Source: M50B91 sp964526665 (lineage in GTDB: Bacteria > Patescibacteriota > Gracilibacteria > UBA4473). Taken from it: 64,000 nucleotides of DNA. The notes beneath the pieces are model-generated. The model was not told the origin of the DNA. It saw only the letters and a program-made list of their open reading frames with translations, and made no database searches. The DNA lies in assembly GCA_964526665.1 (NCBI GenBank), contig CAZGJL010000001.1:62001-126000 (forward strand). Direction: 5' to 3'. Positions 17,271 to 25,446 of this stretch are shown piece by piece; the stretch's first letter is position 1, and each line of letters opens with the position of its first letter. A program made the translations under genes and the position numbers.

Positions 17271-17311
17271 TCAGTTTTTCTTCAAATACACCGTCTGCGT
17301 TGGGAAAAAGA
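17271..17311 (-). pseudogene. Duplicated 3' end of the MscS gene (relic)
   Basis: Minus-strand reading gives LFFPTQTVYLKKN-stop, almost identical to the MscS C-terminus at 18108-18145 (AFPTQTVYLKKD-stop). About 30 of 36 nt match, including a 14-nt identical block (AAATACACCGTCTG). The relic lies directly after, and in frame with, the stop codon of the 17321-18052 gene. Confidence 0.6.
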
Positions 17312-17320
17312 GAGGCCTCT

Positions 17321-18052
17321 TTAGCGCCTAAAAAATCCTCGCTTTGTTTTTGATTGTTGATTCTGAATTTCCTCTGCATGCCGAATCTGCCTTTTTGAAT
17401 CTTGGAATCGAATCTTGGGACTAAAGAAATGATCTTCATTCATTTTGTAGTAGATATTAAATTTCACCTCACCTTCGTGATCAATCCCCCATGCATCTAT
17501 ATCCCAGTTTTCAGGAAATTTATTCAACAAACAACTCGCTACTTTTATTTTATTCGTAAGGACGTCTTGTCTCGTGTATCCGCCACTCACAGAAGGATTG
17601 TTAATGTTTTGACTATTCTTGTACCAAGAAACTCCTTCTTTAATTGCCTGCACCAAAGAATTAATATTATTGAGTGCGTAAAGGTTGATTGGCTTAGTTG
17701 CTTCCTCCGTCTGCTTGAGGTTTCCCAACATTTCTAGTGCTTTATTCATATATTCCACGTAATCAACTTCTGATAAGGAGTCGTAGAGTTTTGAATATTT
17801 CTGCTGAAATTCTTCTTCCATTCTCTCTACTTTCTCGTCCGAGAGTTCTGTTAATTCCTCTTTTGTCCAATGTGCATCTTTCCCCAAAAGTTTTGGGAAA
17901 TCGCTATTCAACTCCTCCTTTTCTTCTAGGACCGACAAAACATTTTCATGATACGCCTCCTTAATCGCGCCAATATCGTCTTCCACAGCCCCTGACCCCT
18001 CGTTTTCAAGGGGACTAACGTCTTCCTGTATCACTTCTTTAGCTTTAATCAT
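17321..18052 (-). CDS. Hypothetical acidic protein
   Basis: 243 residues, soluble. The N-terminal 110 residues are strongly acidic and helical (Glu/Asp-rich, ..LSDEKVERMEEEFQQKYSKLYDSL); the middle is helical; the C-terminal third (WDIDAWGIDHEGEVKFNIYYKMN..) looks like a small beta-sheet, with a basic tail RGFFRR. No family recognised. The start is preceded by an inverted repeat (18057-18073) that includes an AGGAG. It lies downstream of mscS on the same strand and is followed by a copy of the mscS tail, which suggests it was inserted between duplicated ends. Confidence 0.6.
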   Translation of the reverse strand: MIKAKEVIQEDVSPLENEGSGAVEDDIGAIKEAYHENVLSVLEEKEELNSDFPKLLGKDAHWTKEELTELSDEKVERMEEEFQQKYSKLYDSLSEVDYVEYMNKALEMLGNLKQTEEATKPINLYALNNINSLVQAIKEGVSWYKNSQNINNPSVSGGYTRQDVLTNKIKVASCLLNKFPENWDIDAWGIDHEGEVKFNIYYKMNEDHFFSPKIRFQDSKRQIRHAEEIQNQQSKTKRGFFRR

Positions 18053-18056
18053 TAAA

Positions 18057-18073
18057 AGGAGAAATTATCTCCT
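18057..18073 (-). promoter_or_regulatory. Hairpin covering the AGGAG upstream of the 17321-18052 gene
   Basis: AGGAGA-TAATT-TCTCCT in the minus-strand mRNA, just 4 nt before the ATG. A TATTAT -10 lies immediately upstream. The hairpin would hide the only Shine-Dalgarno-like sequence, so it may control translation. Confidence 0.4.
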
Positions 18074-18107
18074 AATAATACCACAAAATGCGCTCAAATT
18101 CAATGTC

Positions 18108-19169
18108 CTAGTCCTTCTTTAAATACACCGTCTGTGTTGGGAAGGCCATCTCAATTTTTTCTTTTGTAAATCGCTCCAAAATTCCCAAATTAATCTCTTG
18201 TTGTGTTTCCATGTGATCATGTTTTTTTCCTGTAGAAACGTGATATACGGTAATAAATCCCAAACTTGAATCATCGAATGTATGAAAGTGCGTTCGGTTA
18301 AACTCTGCCATGTCCACCTTCTCTACAACCCCTTTTACAATATCTGGAATCATACGTAATTTCGCTGCCGACGTATCGTACGTTACTCCAAACTCAAATT
18401 GTACCCGCCGTGTTTTAAGTTTTTTGAAATTTTGTACACGAGATTCCGTTAGTTCTTTGTTTGAAATCACGAGCTCTTCTCCACGTAATGCCTCGATACG
18501 CGTTGTTTTGAGGCCAATTTTTCTCACTATTCCCTCGTGTGTCCCCACGACAATGTAGTCTCCTACTTGGAAGGGTTTATCAAAGTAAATCGTGAAACTG
18601 GAGAACAGGTCCCCCAAGATGCTCTGTGCCGCCAATGCGATAGCGATACCTCCAATTCCTAGTGACGCCGCAAGCGTAGTAATATCAAATCCTAAATTAT
18701 CAAGCACTAACAATATCCCAATAGACCAAAGCACAATATTAGCCACCAATTTCACCCCCTGCAAAGATGTTTTATTCTTCCCAATGGCTGACTTTGCTAG
18801 CCCAAAGGATACTATTTCCTGGGAAACCTTCAACATTTCATATGCAAACGAAACAATGAATATCCCACGGATAAAATTTTCAAGGGCCGGCGACAAAACA
18901 AGAAAAAATTCTACCGTTACGAACAATGCCAAGAGCAAAAAGAATATATTAGAAACTCCTTTTACCACAGAAATAACGGCGTCGTCCCAGGTGGAAACTG
19001 TTCTTTCTGCTATAACTGAAAACTTTCGCAAAAATATTCCGCGCACGATTCTTATCCCTAATAATATTACGAAAAACACCAGCAAGGCTGTTGCTATCTG
19101 CCCTAGTGAGTGAGCTGCTATCTCATAATTCCACGACATCATGAGCCAATCTGGGAAATATTTTTCCAT
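18108..19169 (-). CDS. mscS: Small-conductance mechanosensitive channel (MscS family)
   Basis: 353 residues. Several N-terminal membrane helices (about 20-42, 66-95, 130-160), then the MscS pore helix and upper beta domain: GIGGIAIALAAQSILGDLFSSFTIYFDKPFQVGDYI at about residues 171-206, followed by the cytoplasmic vestibule (HEGIVRKIGLKTTRIEALRGE). It releases solutes under hypo-osmotic stress. Divergent from trxB; the two -10 boxes overlap in AGTATACT (19193-19200). Its last codons are duplicated at 17271-17311. Confidence 0.92.
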   Translation of the reverse strand: MEKYFPDWLMMSWNYEIAAHSLGQIATALLVFFVILLGIRIVRGIFLRKFSVIAERTVSTWDDAVISVVKGVSNIFFLLLALFVTVEFFLVLSPALENFIRGIFIVSFAYEMLKVSQEIVSFGLAKSAIGKNKTSLQGVKLVANIVLWSIGILLVLDNLGFDITTLAASLGIGGIAIALAAQSILGDLFSSFTIYFDKPFQVGDYIVVGTHEGIVRKIGLKTTRIEALRGEELVISNKELTESRVQNFKKLKTRRVQFEFGVTYDTSAAKLRMIPDIVKGVVEKVDMAEFNRTHFHTFDDSSLGFITVYHVSTGKKHDHMETQQEINLGILERFTKEKIEMAFPTQTVYLKKD

Positions 19170-19192
19170 TTTCTTTGTTTTTTAGTACGCTG

Positions 19193-19200
19193 AGTATACT
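19193..19200. promoter_or_regulatory. Shared divergent -10 (AGTATACT) for mscS and trxB
   Basis: The 8-bp palindrome AGTATACT contains TATACT on each strand: 16 nt before the trxB ATG on the plus strand and 23 nt before the mscS ATG on the minus strand. The two promoters therefore overlap and probably compete. Confidence 0.5.
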
Positions 19201-19216
19201 TATTTTAAGAAGAAAA

Positions 19217-20143
19217 ATGCAACACGAAAAACTCGTTATCATAGGTTCTGGTCCCGCTGGACTTACGGCTGCTATTTACGCTGCTCGCGCAGATTTAAAC
19301 CCTTTGGTTTTGGAAGGGAAACAGCCAGGAGGGCAACTCATGGGAACAACCGAAATTGAAAATTGGCCAGGCGCAACCGAGGGATTAACCGGACCTATTC
19401 TTATGAATAATCTCCGAGAGCAAGCAAAAAAGTTTGGTGCTCGAACGGAATTTAAATATGCAGAAAGGGTGGATTTCAGTAATCCAGACGAGCTGCGTCT
19501 TTGGATTGGTGAGGAAGAAATAACTGCTGACACCGTGATTATTGCCACTGGAGCAAGTGCTCGTTGGCTTGATTTAGGGAAAGGAGAAGAACGGTTTTGG
19601 GGGAAGGGGTACTCGGCTTGTGCCACATGCGACGGAGCCTTTTTCCGTGAAAAAACAGTGGCTGTAGTTGGAGGAGGAGACTCTGCCTGTGAGGAATCCA
19701 TGTTTTTGACAAAATTTGCTACAAAAGTATATCAGCTCGTCCGTCGTGATGAGATGCGAGCCAGTAAGCCAATGATTCAGCGAGTCATGGATAATCCCAA
19801 AATTGAAGTAATTTGGAATACCGCTCCAATAGACTTGAAAGGAGAAAATAAGCTTGAAGCAGTAGAATTAAAAGATCGAGTTTCTGGCGAAATGAAAGAC
19901 CTGCCTATTGATGGCCTTTTCGTCGCCATTGGACACAATCCCAACACTGAGTTTTTGGGAGAACAAATCGAACTTGATCGGGGATTTATAAAAATCCATG
20001 ACCACACCAAGACAAATGTTCCAAGTGTATTCGTCGGAGGAGACGTCGCCGACCCACATTACAAACAAGCTGTCGTCGCGGCAGGAAGTGGATGCAAGGC
20101 TGCTCTTGATGTTGAGGCTTATTTATCGGAAAAAGAACAGTAA
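19217..20143 (+). CDS. trxB: Thioredoxin-disulfide reductase
   Basis: 308-residue flavoprotein that reduces thioredoxin with NADPH. Seen: FAD motif GSGPAGLTAAIYAARA at the N-terminus, redox centre CATC (in YSACATCDGAFF), NADPH motif GGGDSACEE, and the C-terminal FAD-binding FVGGDVADPHYKQAVVAAGSG. The start is ATG 19217 (MQHEKLVIIG); an in-frame alternative at 19175 precedes the -10 box and is rejected. The cyclase gene follows after 11 nt. Confidence 0.95.
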   Translation: MQHEKLVIIGSGPAGLTAAIYAARADLNPLVLEGKQPGGQLMGTTEIENWPGATEGLTGPILMNNLREQAKKFGARTEFKYAERVDFSNPDELRLWIGEEEITADTVIIATGASARWLDLGKGEERFWGKGYSACATCDGAFFREKTVAVVGGGDSACEESMFLTKFATKVYQLVRRDEMRASKPMIQRVMDNPKIEVIWNTAPIDLKGENKLEAVELKDRVSGEMKDLPIDGLFVAIGHNPNTEFLGEQIELDRGFIKIHDHTKTNVPSVFVGGDVADPHYKQAVVAAGSGCKAALDVEAYLSEKEQ

Positions 20144-20154
20144 TCCTGTTTCTC

Positions 20155-20679
20155 ATGAAAATCATTGACCTCACTCTTCCTCTTTACTCCGGAATACCCC
20201 TCTATCCTGGTGATCCAGAAGTAGAGATCGAGCAACTTCAAACGCTTGAAAAAGATGGCTGGAATATGAAGCGAATTCATATAAATGGACATGATGGGAC
20301 TCACGTAAATGTTCCTCGGCATTGTAAAAATGATGGGAAAACTCTTGATGACTACAAGGTTCAAGATTTCTGCGGGGAATGCGTTATATATGAATCTCTT
20401 GAAGATATTCAATCCAACCAAGGCGTTATTTTTAGACAAGACATAACAATGATCCTGGCTCAAGTTATTGTAAAAAAGAAGCCTCCCTTTATTGGCCTTT
20501 CTTCTGAATTTGAGATCGATGAAGACGTAGAGAAAATTTTACTCGGAAATGACATTATTTGTTTTGAGCGACTCGCAAACACAGAGAATCTTCCTAAAAG
20601 CTTCTTTTTTCATGGCGCTCCTTTGAAAATCAAAGAAGGTGACGGAAGCCCCGTCCGGGCTTATGCCACTATAAAATGA
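20155..20679 (+). CDS. Cyclase family protein (kynurenine-formamidase-like)
   Basis: 174 residues. N-terminal IDLTLPLYSGIPLYPGDP and the metal-binding HDGTHVNVPRH (normally HxGTHxDxPxH; here Asn replaces the usual Asp) mark the cyclase/KynB superfamily of Zn/Mn hydrolases acting on amides or esters. The substrate is not deducible; no tryptophan-degradation genes are nearby. It is likely co-transcribed with trxB. Confidence 0.85.
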   Translation: MKIIDLTLPLYSGIPLYPGDPEVEIEQLQTLEKDGWNMKRIHINGHDGTHVNVPRHCKNDGKTLDDYKVQDFCGECVIYESLEDIQSNQGVIFRQDITMILAQVIVKKKPPFIGLSSEFEIDEDVEKILLGNDIICFERLANTENLPKSFFFHGAPLKIKEGDGSPVRAYATIK

Positions 20680-20846
20680 CCCCATCTCTTTGAGAAATTC
20701 TCAGCAGTGACTTTGTGCATGAACAATTGAATGAGTTGATTTTCTCTAGAATAGTATTGATTGGAGGAAGAATGAGAAGGATATAACTGGATAAACGTAT
20801 GATTTTGTGATACAATTCGGGGATAGGTATTATTTTATCCACTCCT

Positions 20847-21869
20847 ATGAACGAAGCCTCCGATCCCACGACCTCGAACAACCTGGAAAATAAGTATGTT
20901 TCCTTTTTGAAAGAAAATTTTCCTGAACTCGCGGACAAGACGCGGGAGGAGGTTCTGAGTGTTTTGGGGGATGACAATGGAGAACTTATACAGTCCGAAC
21001 CGCCGTCATCCGCAAAAGCGGAACAATATGAAGAAATTCTAAATGAAGCACCTTTCGATATTCAAGATGAAGTAAACTTTCAGTCGGCTACCAGCGTCCA
21101 GAAATTTACCCAAAATGCTGTAACAGCCATAGAAACAATAAACAAAATGCTCAGAGTCGAGGGGAAACCAGAACTCGACAGCACCCTCATCAACAAACGC
21201 TTCGTTGAGGGATTCCTTTACAAAGGGTTTTTTAGAATTTTAAAGGACTCAAGGGGACCGGATCAACTAGATAAGAATATCGATATGCTCAAAAAATATT
21301 TCTTGGATGAAGCGAGTGGATTAAGCGAAAGCGATTTTGATTTTGATGAGGTACGGCAAGTACACGAAAAACTGCATGCATCCTTGCAAGAAGCCTCCCC
21401 AAATAATCCTAATGTTCTCCGGGGAACGTCAATAAAAGATTACAGTCGTCAAATAAGCAAAAAATATCATTCCTTTAGCAACGAAATATACGATGTTCCT
21501 CTCGATAAATATAAAAACTTTGAGGAATTCATACAAGACGATAAAAACAAAGAAATTATGCAATTTATACTTGAGTTTTTTATTCATGCTCAAGACTTTT
21601 TCGACTACTCCGGAAGGGGGGGGAAGCCCCCATTGAACTACAAGTTACTGAAAAAAGAGGGGAAAATTGACAACGACTTCTTTGATACCCCGGGCGGTGT
21701 CCCAAAAGAGGGGTTCCGATATGGATATATGGCCAACTCTAATACACTATCAAATAAAATCTATGCACTTTGTAATTTACTGGGAATTGAAAAATTAGAG
21801 GCATTTGTAAGGGACTATGCCATTTTGCCCTGGGACAAAGAAGCTGAAGACGTGAATAAAAAGGGGTAA
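20847..21869 (+). CDS. Hypothetical protein
   Basis: 340 residues, soluble, acidic, mostly helical; no signal peptide. A Gly/Pro segment (about 252-285, RGGKPPLNYK...DTPGGVPKEGF) and a conserved-looking end (LLGIEKLEAFVRDYAILPW) stand out. TATTAT precedes the ATG by 13 nt, and an upstream TACAAT is also possible. It resembles in style the Glu-rich proteins at 95-742 and 17321-18052, but no family is recognised. Confidence 0.6.
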   Translation: MNEASDPTTSNNLENKYVSFLKENFPELADKTREEVLSVLGDDNGELIQSEPPSSAKAEQYEEILNEAPFDIQDEVNFQSATSVQKFTQNAVTAIETINKMLRVEGKPELDSTLINKRFVEGFLYKGFFRILKDSRGPDQLDKNIDMLKKYFLDEASGLSESDFDFDEVRQVHEKLHASLQEASPNNPNVLRGTSIKDYSRQISKKYHSFSNEIYDVPLDKYKNFEEFIQDDKNKEIMQFILEFFIHAQDFFDYSGRGGKPPLNYKLLKKEGKIDNDFFDTPGGVPKEGFRYGYMANSNTLSNKIYALCNLLGIEKLEAFVRDYAILPWDKEAEDVNKKG

Positions 21870-21890
21870 TCCATTGAGAGATTTAGATAT

Positions 21891-23417
21891 CTATTCCTCC
21901 TTTCTCTCTCTATATTGAATAGCTTCTGCCACATGGGAAAGAGCAAGAGTTTCTTCCTTCTCCAGGTCTGCAATTGTTCGTGCTAGTTTCAAAATGCGGT
22001 AATAGGCCCGTCCAGATAGGTTCATTTGTGTTGCAGCCGAACGGAGGAGCTCTTTTGTCTGATCATCAATAGTGCAATATTTCTTTACTAACGGAGATGT
22101 CATTTCAGAATTGTTGGAGATAGCTTCAGCAATGAATCGTTTTCCCTGAATATCCCTTGCACATTGAACTCTCTTGCGGACGATCTCTGAGGACTCTCCT
22201 GGTATTAGTCCAGATAATTTTTCAAACGAAATTCGAGGGACCTGAATATGTAAATCAATACGGTCTAGGAGTGGTCCCGAAATTTTCCCTCGATATCGAA
22301 CGATATTATAAGGAGAGCAAGTACATTCTTTTTCTGTGTCTCCAAAAAACCCACACGGACACGGATTCATCGCACCAACTAACATAATTTGTGCGGGGAA
22401 CAAACAGCTCCCCGAGCTTCGAGAAACGGTTACAATCCCATCTTCTAGTGGCTGTCGAAGTGTCTCCAGTGTTTTTTGATTAAACTCTGGTAGTTCATCA
22501 AGAAAAAGTACTCCGCGATGAGCCAATGAAATTTCTCCTGGTCGTGGAGGATTTCCCCCGCCAACAATGGCCACGCTTGAGGCCGTGTGATGCACTGAGC
22601 GAAATGGTCGTTGCGACGCAATGGGCTGTTTTTCATCAATCAGCCCTGCAACCGAATGAACCTTTGTAATTTCCAATGCCTCGCCTATGGTCATCTGTGG
22701 CAAAATGGTTGAAAGCGCCTGTGCTAACATAGTTTTCCCTGATCCTGGCGGCCCAGACATTAATAAATTGTGTCCTCCTGCTGCAGCTATTTCTAGCGCC
22801 CGTTTCGCGTGCTCATTTCCTCTCACGTGGCAAAAATCGTAATCACTTCGTGGTACTGTGTTAAAAGATTTCAGTCCGGGGTACGGAGTTGCTTCTATTT
22901 CAAGAACCCGCTGTAAATGATTGCATACTTCCTTTAGGTTTTTGGCTCCATATACAGGAATGTCTTTGATCAAAGAGGCCTCTGCCGCGTTTTCTGATGG
23001 ACAAAAAAACTCTGTAAATCCCCGATCTGCTGCACCTGCTGCCGTGGGGAGAATCCCGGGAATTGCTCGTAATTCTCCATCAAACCCCAGTTCTCCCAAA
23101 AACACCACCTCGTCTATATTTTGAGGCAATGTGATTTGCCCCGTTGCGTGCAAAATCCCCAGGGCAATGGGAAGATCAAATCGTGGACCATGTTTCTTTA
23201 AGTCTGCGGGAGCAAGATTCACCACTATTTGTTTTTGTGGAAAATGAAAATCCGAATTTTTTATAGCTGATTTCACCCTCTCTCGTGCTTCTTGAATCGC
23301 CACATCCCCCAGTCCCACGATTGAAAACTTTGGCAAACCTCGATGAAGATCTACCTCAATAGAAACTTCTTCTGCGTTTAGTCCCAATAAGGTAAGTGTT
23401 TTTAATTTTGCAAGCAT
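21891..23417 (-). CDS. comM: YifB/ComM family Mg-chelatase-like AAA+ ATPase
   Basis: 508 residues from ATG 23417 (MLAKLKTLTLLGL, the family's usual start); a TTG at 23453 would add 12 residues. N-terminal Lon-like domain (VEVDLHRGLPKFSIVGLGDVAIQEARERVKSAI), Walker A GPPGSGKTML, Walker B GVLFLDELPEF, a Cys cluster (CPCGFFGDTEKECTC), and the C-terminal Mg-chelatase part. In competent bacteria ComM is a helicase that widens heteroduplex during transformation. Divergent from pgi. Confidence 0.93.
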   Translation of the reverse strand: MLAKLKTLTLLGLNAEEVSIEVDLHRGLPKFSIVGLGDVAIQEARERVKSAIKNSDFHFPQKQIVVNLAPADLKKHGPRFDLPIALGILHATGQITLPQNIDEVVFLGELGFDGELRAIPGILPTAAGAADRGFTEFFCPSENAAEASLIKDIPVYGAKNLKEVCNHLQRVLEIEATPYPGLKSFNTVPRSDYDFCHVRGNEHAKRALEIAAAGGHNLLMSGPPGSGKTMLAQALSTILPQMTIGEALEITKVHSVAGLIDEKQPIASQRPFRSVHHTASSVAIVGGGNPPRPGEISLAHRGVLFLDELPEFNQKTLETLRQPLEDGIVTVSRSSGSCLFPAQIMLVGAMNPCPCGFFGDTEKECTCSPYNIVRYRGKISGPLLDRIDLHIQVPRISFEKLSGLIPGESSEIVRKRVQCARDIQGKRFIAEAISNNSEMTSPLVKKYCTIDDQTKELLRSAATQMNLSGRAYYRILKLARTIADLEKEETLALSHVAEAIQYRERKEE

Positions 23418-23495
23418 CACTGCAGAGAGTGCCGCGTAAAAAAGAAATTTCAAGTCACGCCCTTCATCCCTTTTTAATTTCTGTATGCAAAATGC

Positions 23496-23506
23496 GAGAC
23501 CGGTCT
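23496..23506. promoter_or_regulatory. AGACCGGTCT palindrome upstream of pgi
   Basis: Perfect 10-bp palindrome (23497-23506) in the comM-pgi divergent gap, 27 nt upstream of the pgi -10. The same core lies 29 nt upstream of the hisS -10 (2451-2462). Confidence 0.55.
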
Positions 23507-23533
23507 TGATTTTCTAAATATATAAATTTCCGC

Positions 23534-23539
23534 TACACT
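23534..23539 (+). promoter_or_regulatory. pgi -10 box (leaderless)
   Basis: TACACT, then 7 nt, then ATG 23547. Confidence 0.6.
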
Positions 23540-23546
23540 GCTGGCG

Positions 23547-24677
23547 ATGAAATTGGATTTTTCAAACATTGGCGTCCCGACAGAAAAGCTATTTGGTTCA
23601 GAAGAGGAACTTGCCAATGCGTTAAAGGGATTTGAAACAAAAAAACAAGAATTTCTTTCTGCTCTTGATGATCCGATCGACGCTTTGTCAAAGTTTGCAC
23701 AAGACAAAAGGGAGGACTATGACACTGTTGTTGTCATAGGAATGGGAGGAAGCGCCCTCGGTGCACGGCTTTTGGCAGATTATTTTGATAATGAAAAATT
23801 GCTCGTTCTCGATACACTCGACCCATATGCTGTAGAAAAGGTACTAAAATCCGTAAACATGGTGCGAACCCTCTGGGTTGTTGTCTCAAAATCGGGGAAA
23901 ACCCTTGAAACAACCACTCTTCGAAATCTTCTTGCGCCAGGAATCCCGGCCAAAAACTGGGTTATCGTGAGTGAAAAAGACAGCGCTCTTTGGAAATGGG
24001 CAGAAGAAAAAAAATGTCCTGCCTTTGAAATGCCACAAAATATTGGTGGGCGATTTTCAATTCTGACTTCTGTCGGGCTTCTTCCTGCTGCAATAGCCGG
24101 ACTTCCTATTGATAAATTAATAAAAGGAGCACAAAAAATGCGAGGACAAGTCCTTTGCAAGGAGGTAGCAAAAAATCCTGCATGGCAGCTATCATGTGTT
24201 ATCAAAACATTAAAACGAGAAAAAATAGTAAACTGGGCATATTGTTCTGCATTAAAAACCTTCGGTGCCTGGTGGACACAACTTTTTGCTGAATCCTTGG
24301 GGAAAAAGGGGAAGGGCCTTACTCCGGTTGCTGCAATGGGACCAACTGATCAGCATTCTTTGTTACAATTGATGACAGAAGGGGATGATAATTTTTTCAA
24401 TATTTTTATAAAAGACAACTCTATTGAACGCTCCCCTTTGGGAAAAATCATGAATATAGAACTTCGTGCAACCACGCAATCACTTACCGAACTTGGTCGC
24501 CCCAATTGCACGCTTGAAATTCCAAACAGAAATGCCGACACGCTTGGACAACTCATTGTCCTTTGGGAAATGACCGTCGCGTTCCTGGGAGAACTGCGAG
24601 GAGTGAATGCTTTTGACCAACCAGGAGTTGAACGCGGGAAAATTCTGACGCAAGAGTTTTTAAAAGAAACAGAATAA
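23547..24677 (+). CDS. pgi: Glucose-6-phosphate isomerase
   Basis: 376 residues, shorter than E. coli Pgi (549) and like the compact Gram-positive/archaeal forms. SIS-fold signatures: VVVIGMGGSALGARLLADYF (phosphosugar loop), SKSGKTLETTT, the PGI signature region GGRFSILTSVGLLP, GPTDQHSLLQL with the catalytic His, and the C-terminal NAFDQPGVERGK. It interconverts glucose-6-P and fructose-6-P in central carbon metabolism. It is probably regulated through the palindrome at 23496-23506. Confidence 0.93.
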   Translation: MKLDFSNIGVPTEKLFGSEEELANALKGFETKKQEFLSALDDPIDALSKFAQDKREDYDTVVVIGMGGSALGARLLADYFDNEKLLVLDTLDPYAVEKVLKSVNMVRTLWVVVSKSGKTLETTTLRNLLAPGIPAKNWVIVSEKDSALWKWAEEKKCPAFEMPQNIGGRFSILTSVGLLPAAIAGLPIDKLIKGAQKMRGQVLCKEVAKNPAWQLSCVIKTLKREKIVNWAYCSALKTFGAWWTQLFAESLGKKGKGLTPVAAMGPTDQHSLLQLMTEGDDNFFNIFIKDNSIERSPLGKIMNIELRATTQSLTELGRPNCTLEIPNRNADTLGQLIVLWEMTVAFLGELRGVNAFDQPGVERGKILTQEFLKETE

Positions 24678-24842
24678 ATTTTGGAGATAAATCTGTTGCT
24701 ACGGCGGTACGAGCGTTTCGGTAAAACAAAAACCTCCTCCGAAGCTTGACAAATGTGGTGGTTTTGTCTATTTATTATCTGTGTTCGTTTTTTTCTTTTA
24801 GGAAAACTCGTTCCGTGCTCTTTTACAATTCAATTTCAATAA

Positions 24843-24892
24843 TAATTCTCGTTTGCCGTGCTTGTTTTGGCGAATAGGACTAACGAGAATTA
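24843..24892 (+). promoter_or_regulatory. 11-bp inverted repeat in the leader of the 24901 gene
   Basis: TAATTCTCGTT (24843-24853) and AACGAGAATTA (24882-24892) pair perfectly around a 28-nt loop that itself has GCC/GGC pairing. The structure ends 8 nt before ATG 24901. A promoter (TTGACA-17-TATTTA, starting about 24748) lies upstream, so the mRNA would carry a structured leader of about 120 nt. Confidence 0.5.
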
Positions 24893-24900
24893 CAATAAAT

Positions 24901-25353
24901 ATGAATATAAACCTAAATCAAGCTATCATGAAAAACAACGATCGATTTATTAATGATTTAAAGGAGCAACTAAAGAAATGTATTTCTCTGGTTGGCTTAA
25001 AGATTATTTTAGACCATGCTGATGCGTTTTCCCCGTCCCCGATGCAAATTGATGAGTTGCCAACAAATTTCTGTCAAGGGTTAATCGTGCTGGGAACATT
25101 AGATACTGGTGCTTTTGGTGTTTCCTTTTTAGAGACTGATTCTGAGAAACGTGTTCCTCCTGTTCTTTCAATCCGGGCAACTACCAAGATTTTTACCCGA
25201 AAAAACAGCACTGGAGACTATCCTTTTGTTGTCACAATTGATAACCCAGGAGAACAAAGCCGCATATTAAGAATTACGGATATAGAAATGATGAGGCGGT
25301 ATGCTCGAGCATTTCGGATGCTCATTCAGAAGGTAAAAGAATTGACTCCGTAA
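24901..25353 (+). CDS. Hypothetical protein with structured leader
   Basis: 150 residues from ATG 24901; ATG 24928 (MKNNDRFIND) is an alternative, and an upstream ATG at 24853 lies inside the inverted repeat. Mixed alpha/beta with a run of short hydrophobic strands (VVLGTLDTGAFGVSFL-type region about 50-70). No membrane segment. No family recognised. It ends in its own terminator. Confidence 0.65.
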   Translation: MNINLNQAIMKNNDRFINDLKEQLKKCISLVGLKIILDHADAFSPSPMQIDELPTNFCQGLIVLGTLDTGAFGVSFLETDSEKRVPPVLSIRATTKIFTRKNSTGDYPFVVTIDNPGEQSRILRITDIEMMRRYARAFRMLIQKVKELTP

Positions 25354-25379
25354 ATTGAAATTGAATTAAATAAGAGTAG

Positions 25380-25420
25380 ATCCTGACCCGTGTGTAAAAC
25401 ATTGGTCGGGATTTCTTTTT
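25380..25420 (+). terminator. Terminator of the 24901-25353 gene
   Basis: Stem ATCCTGACC/GGTCGGGAT (one G-U) followed by TTCTTTTT, directly upstream of the next gene's promoter. Confidence 0.8.
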
Positions 25421-25433
25421 GAAAAAAATCTGC

Positions 25434-25439
25434 TACGCT
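25434..25439 (+). promoter_or_regulatory. -10 box of the methyltransferase gene (leaderless)
   Basis: TACGCT, then 7 nt, then GTG 25447. Confidence 0.55.
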
Positions 25440-25446
25440 CCTCCTC

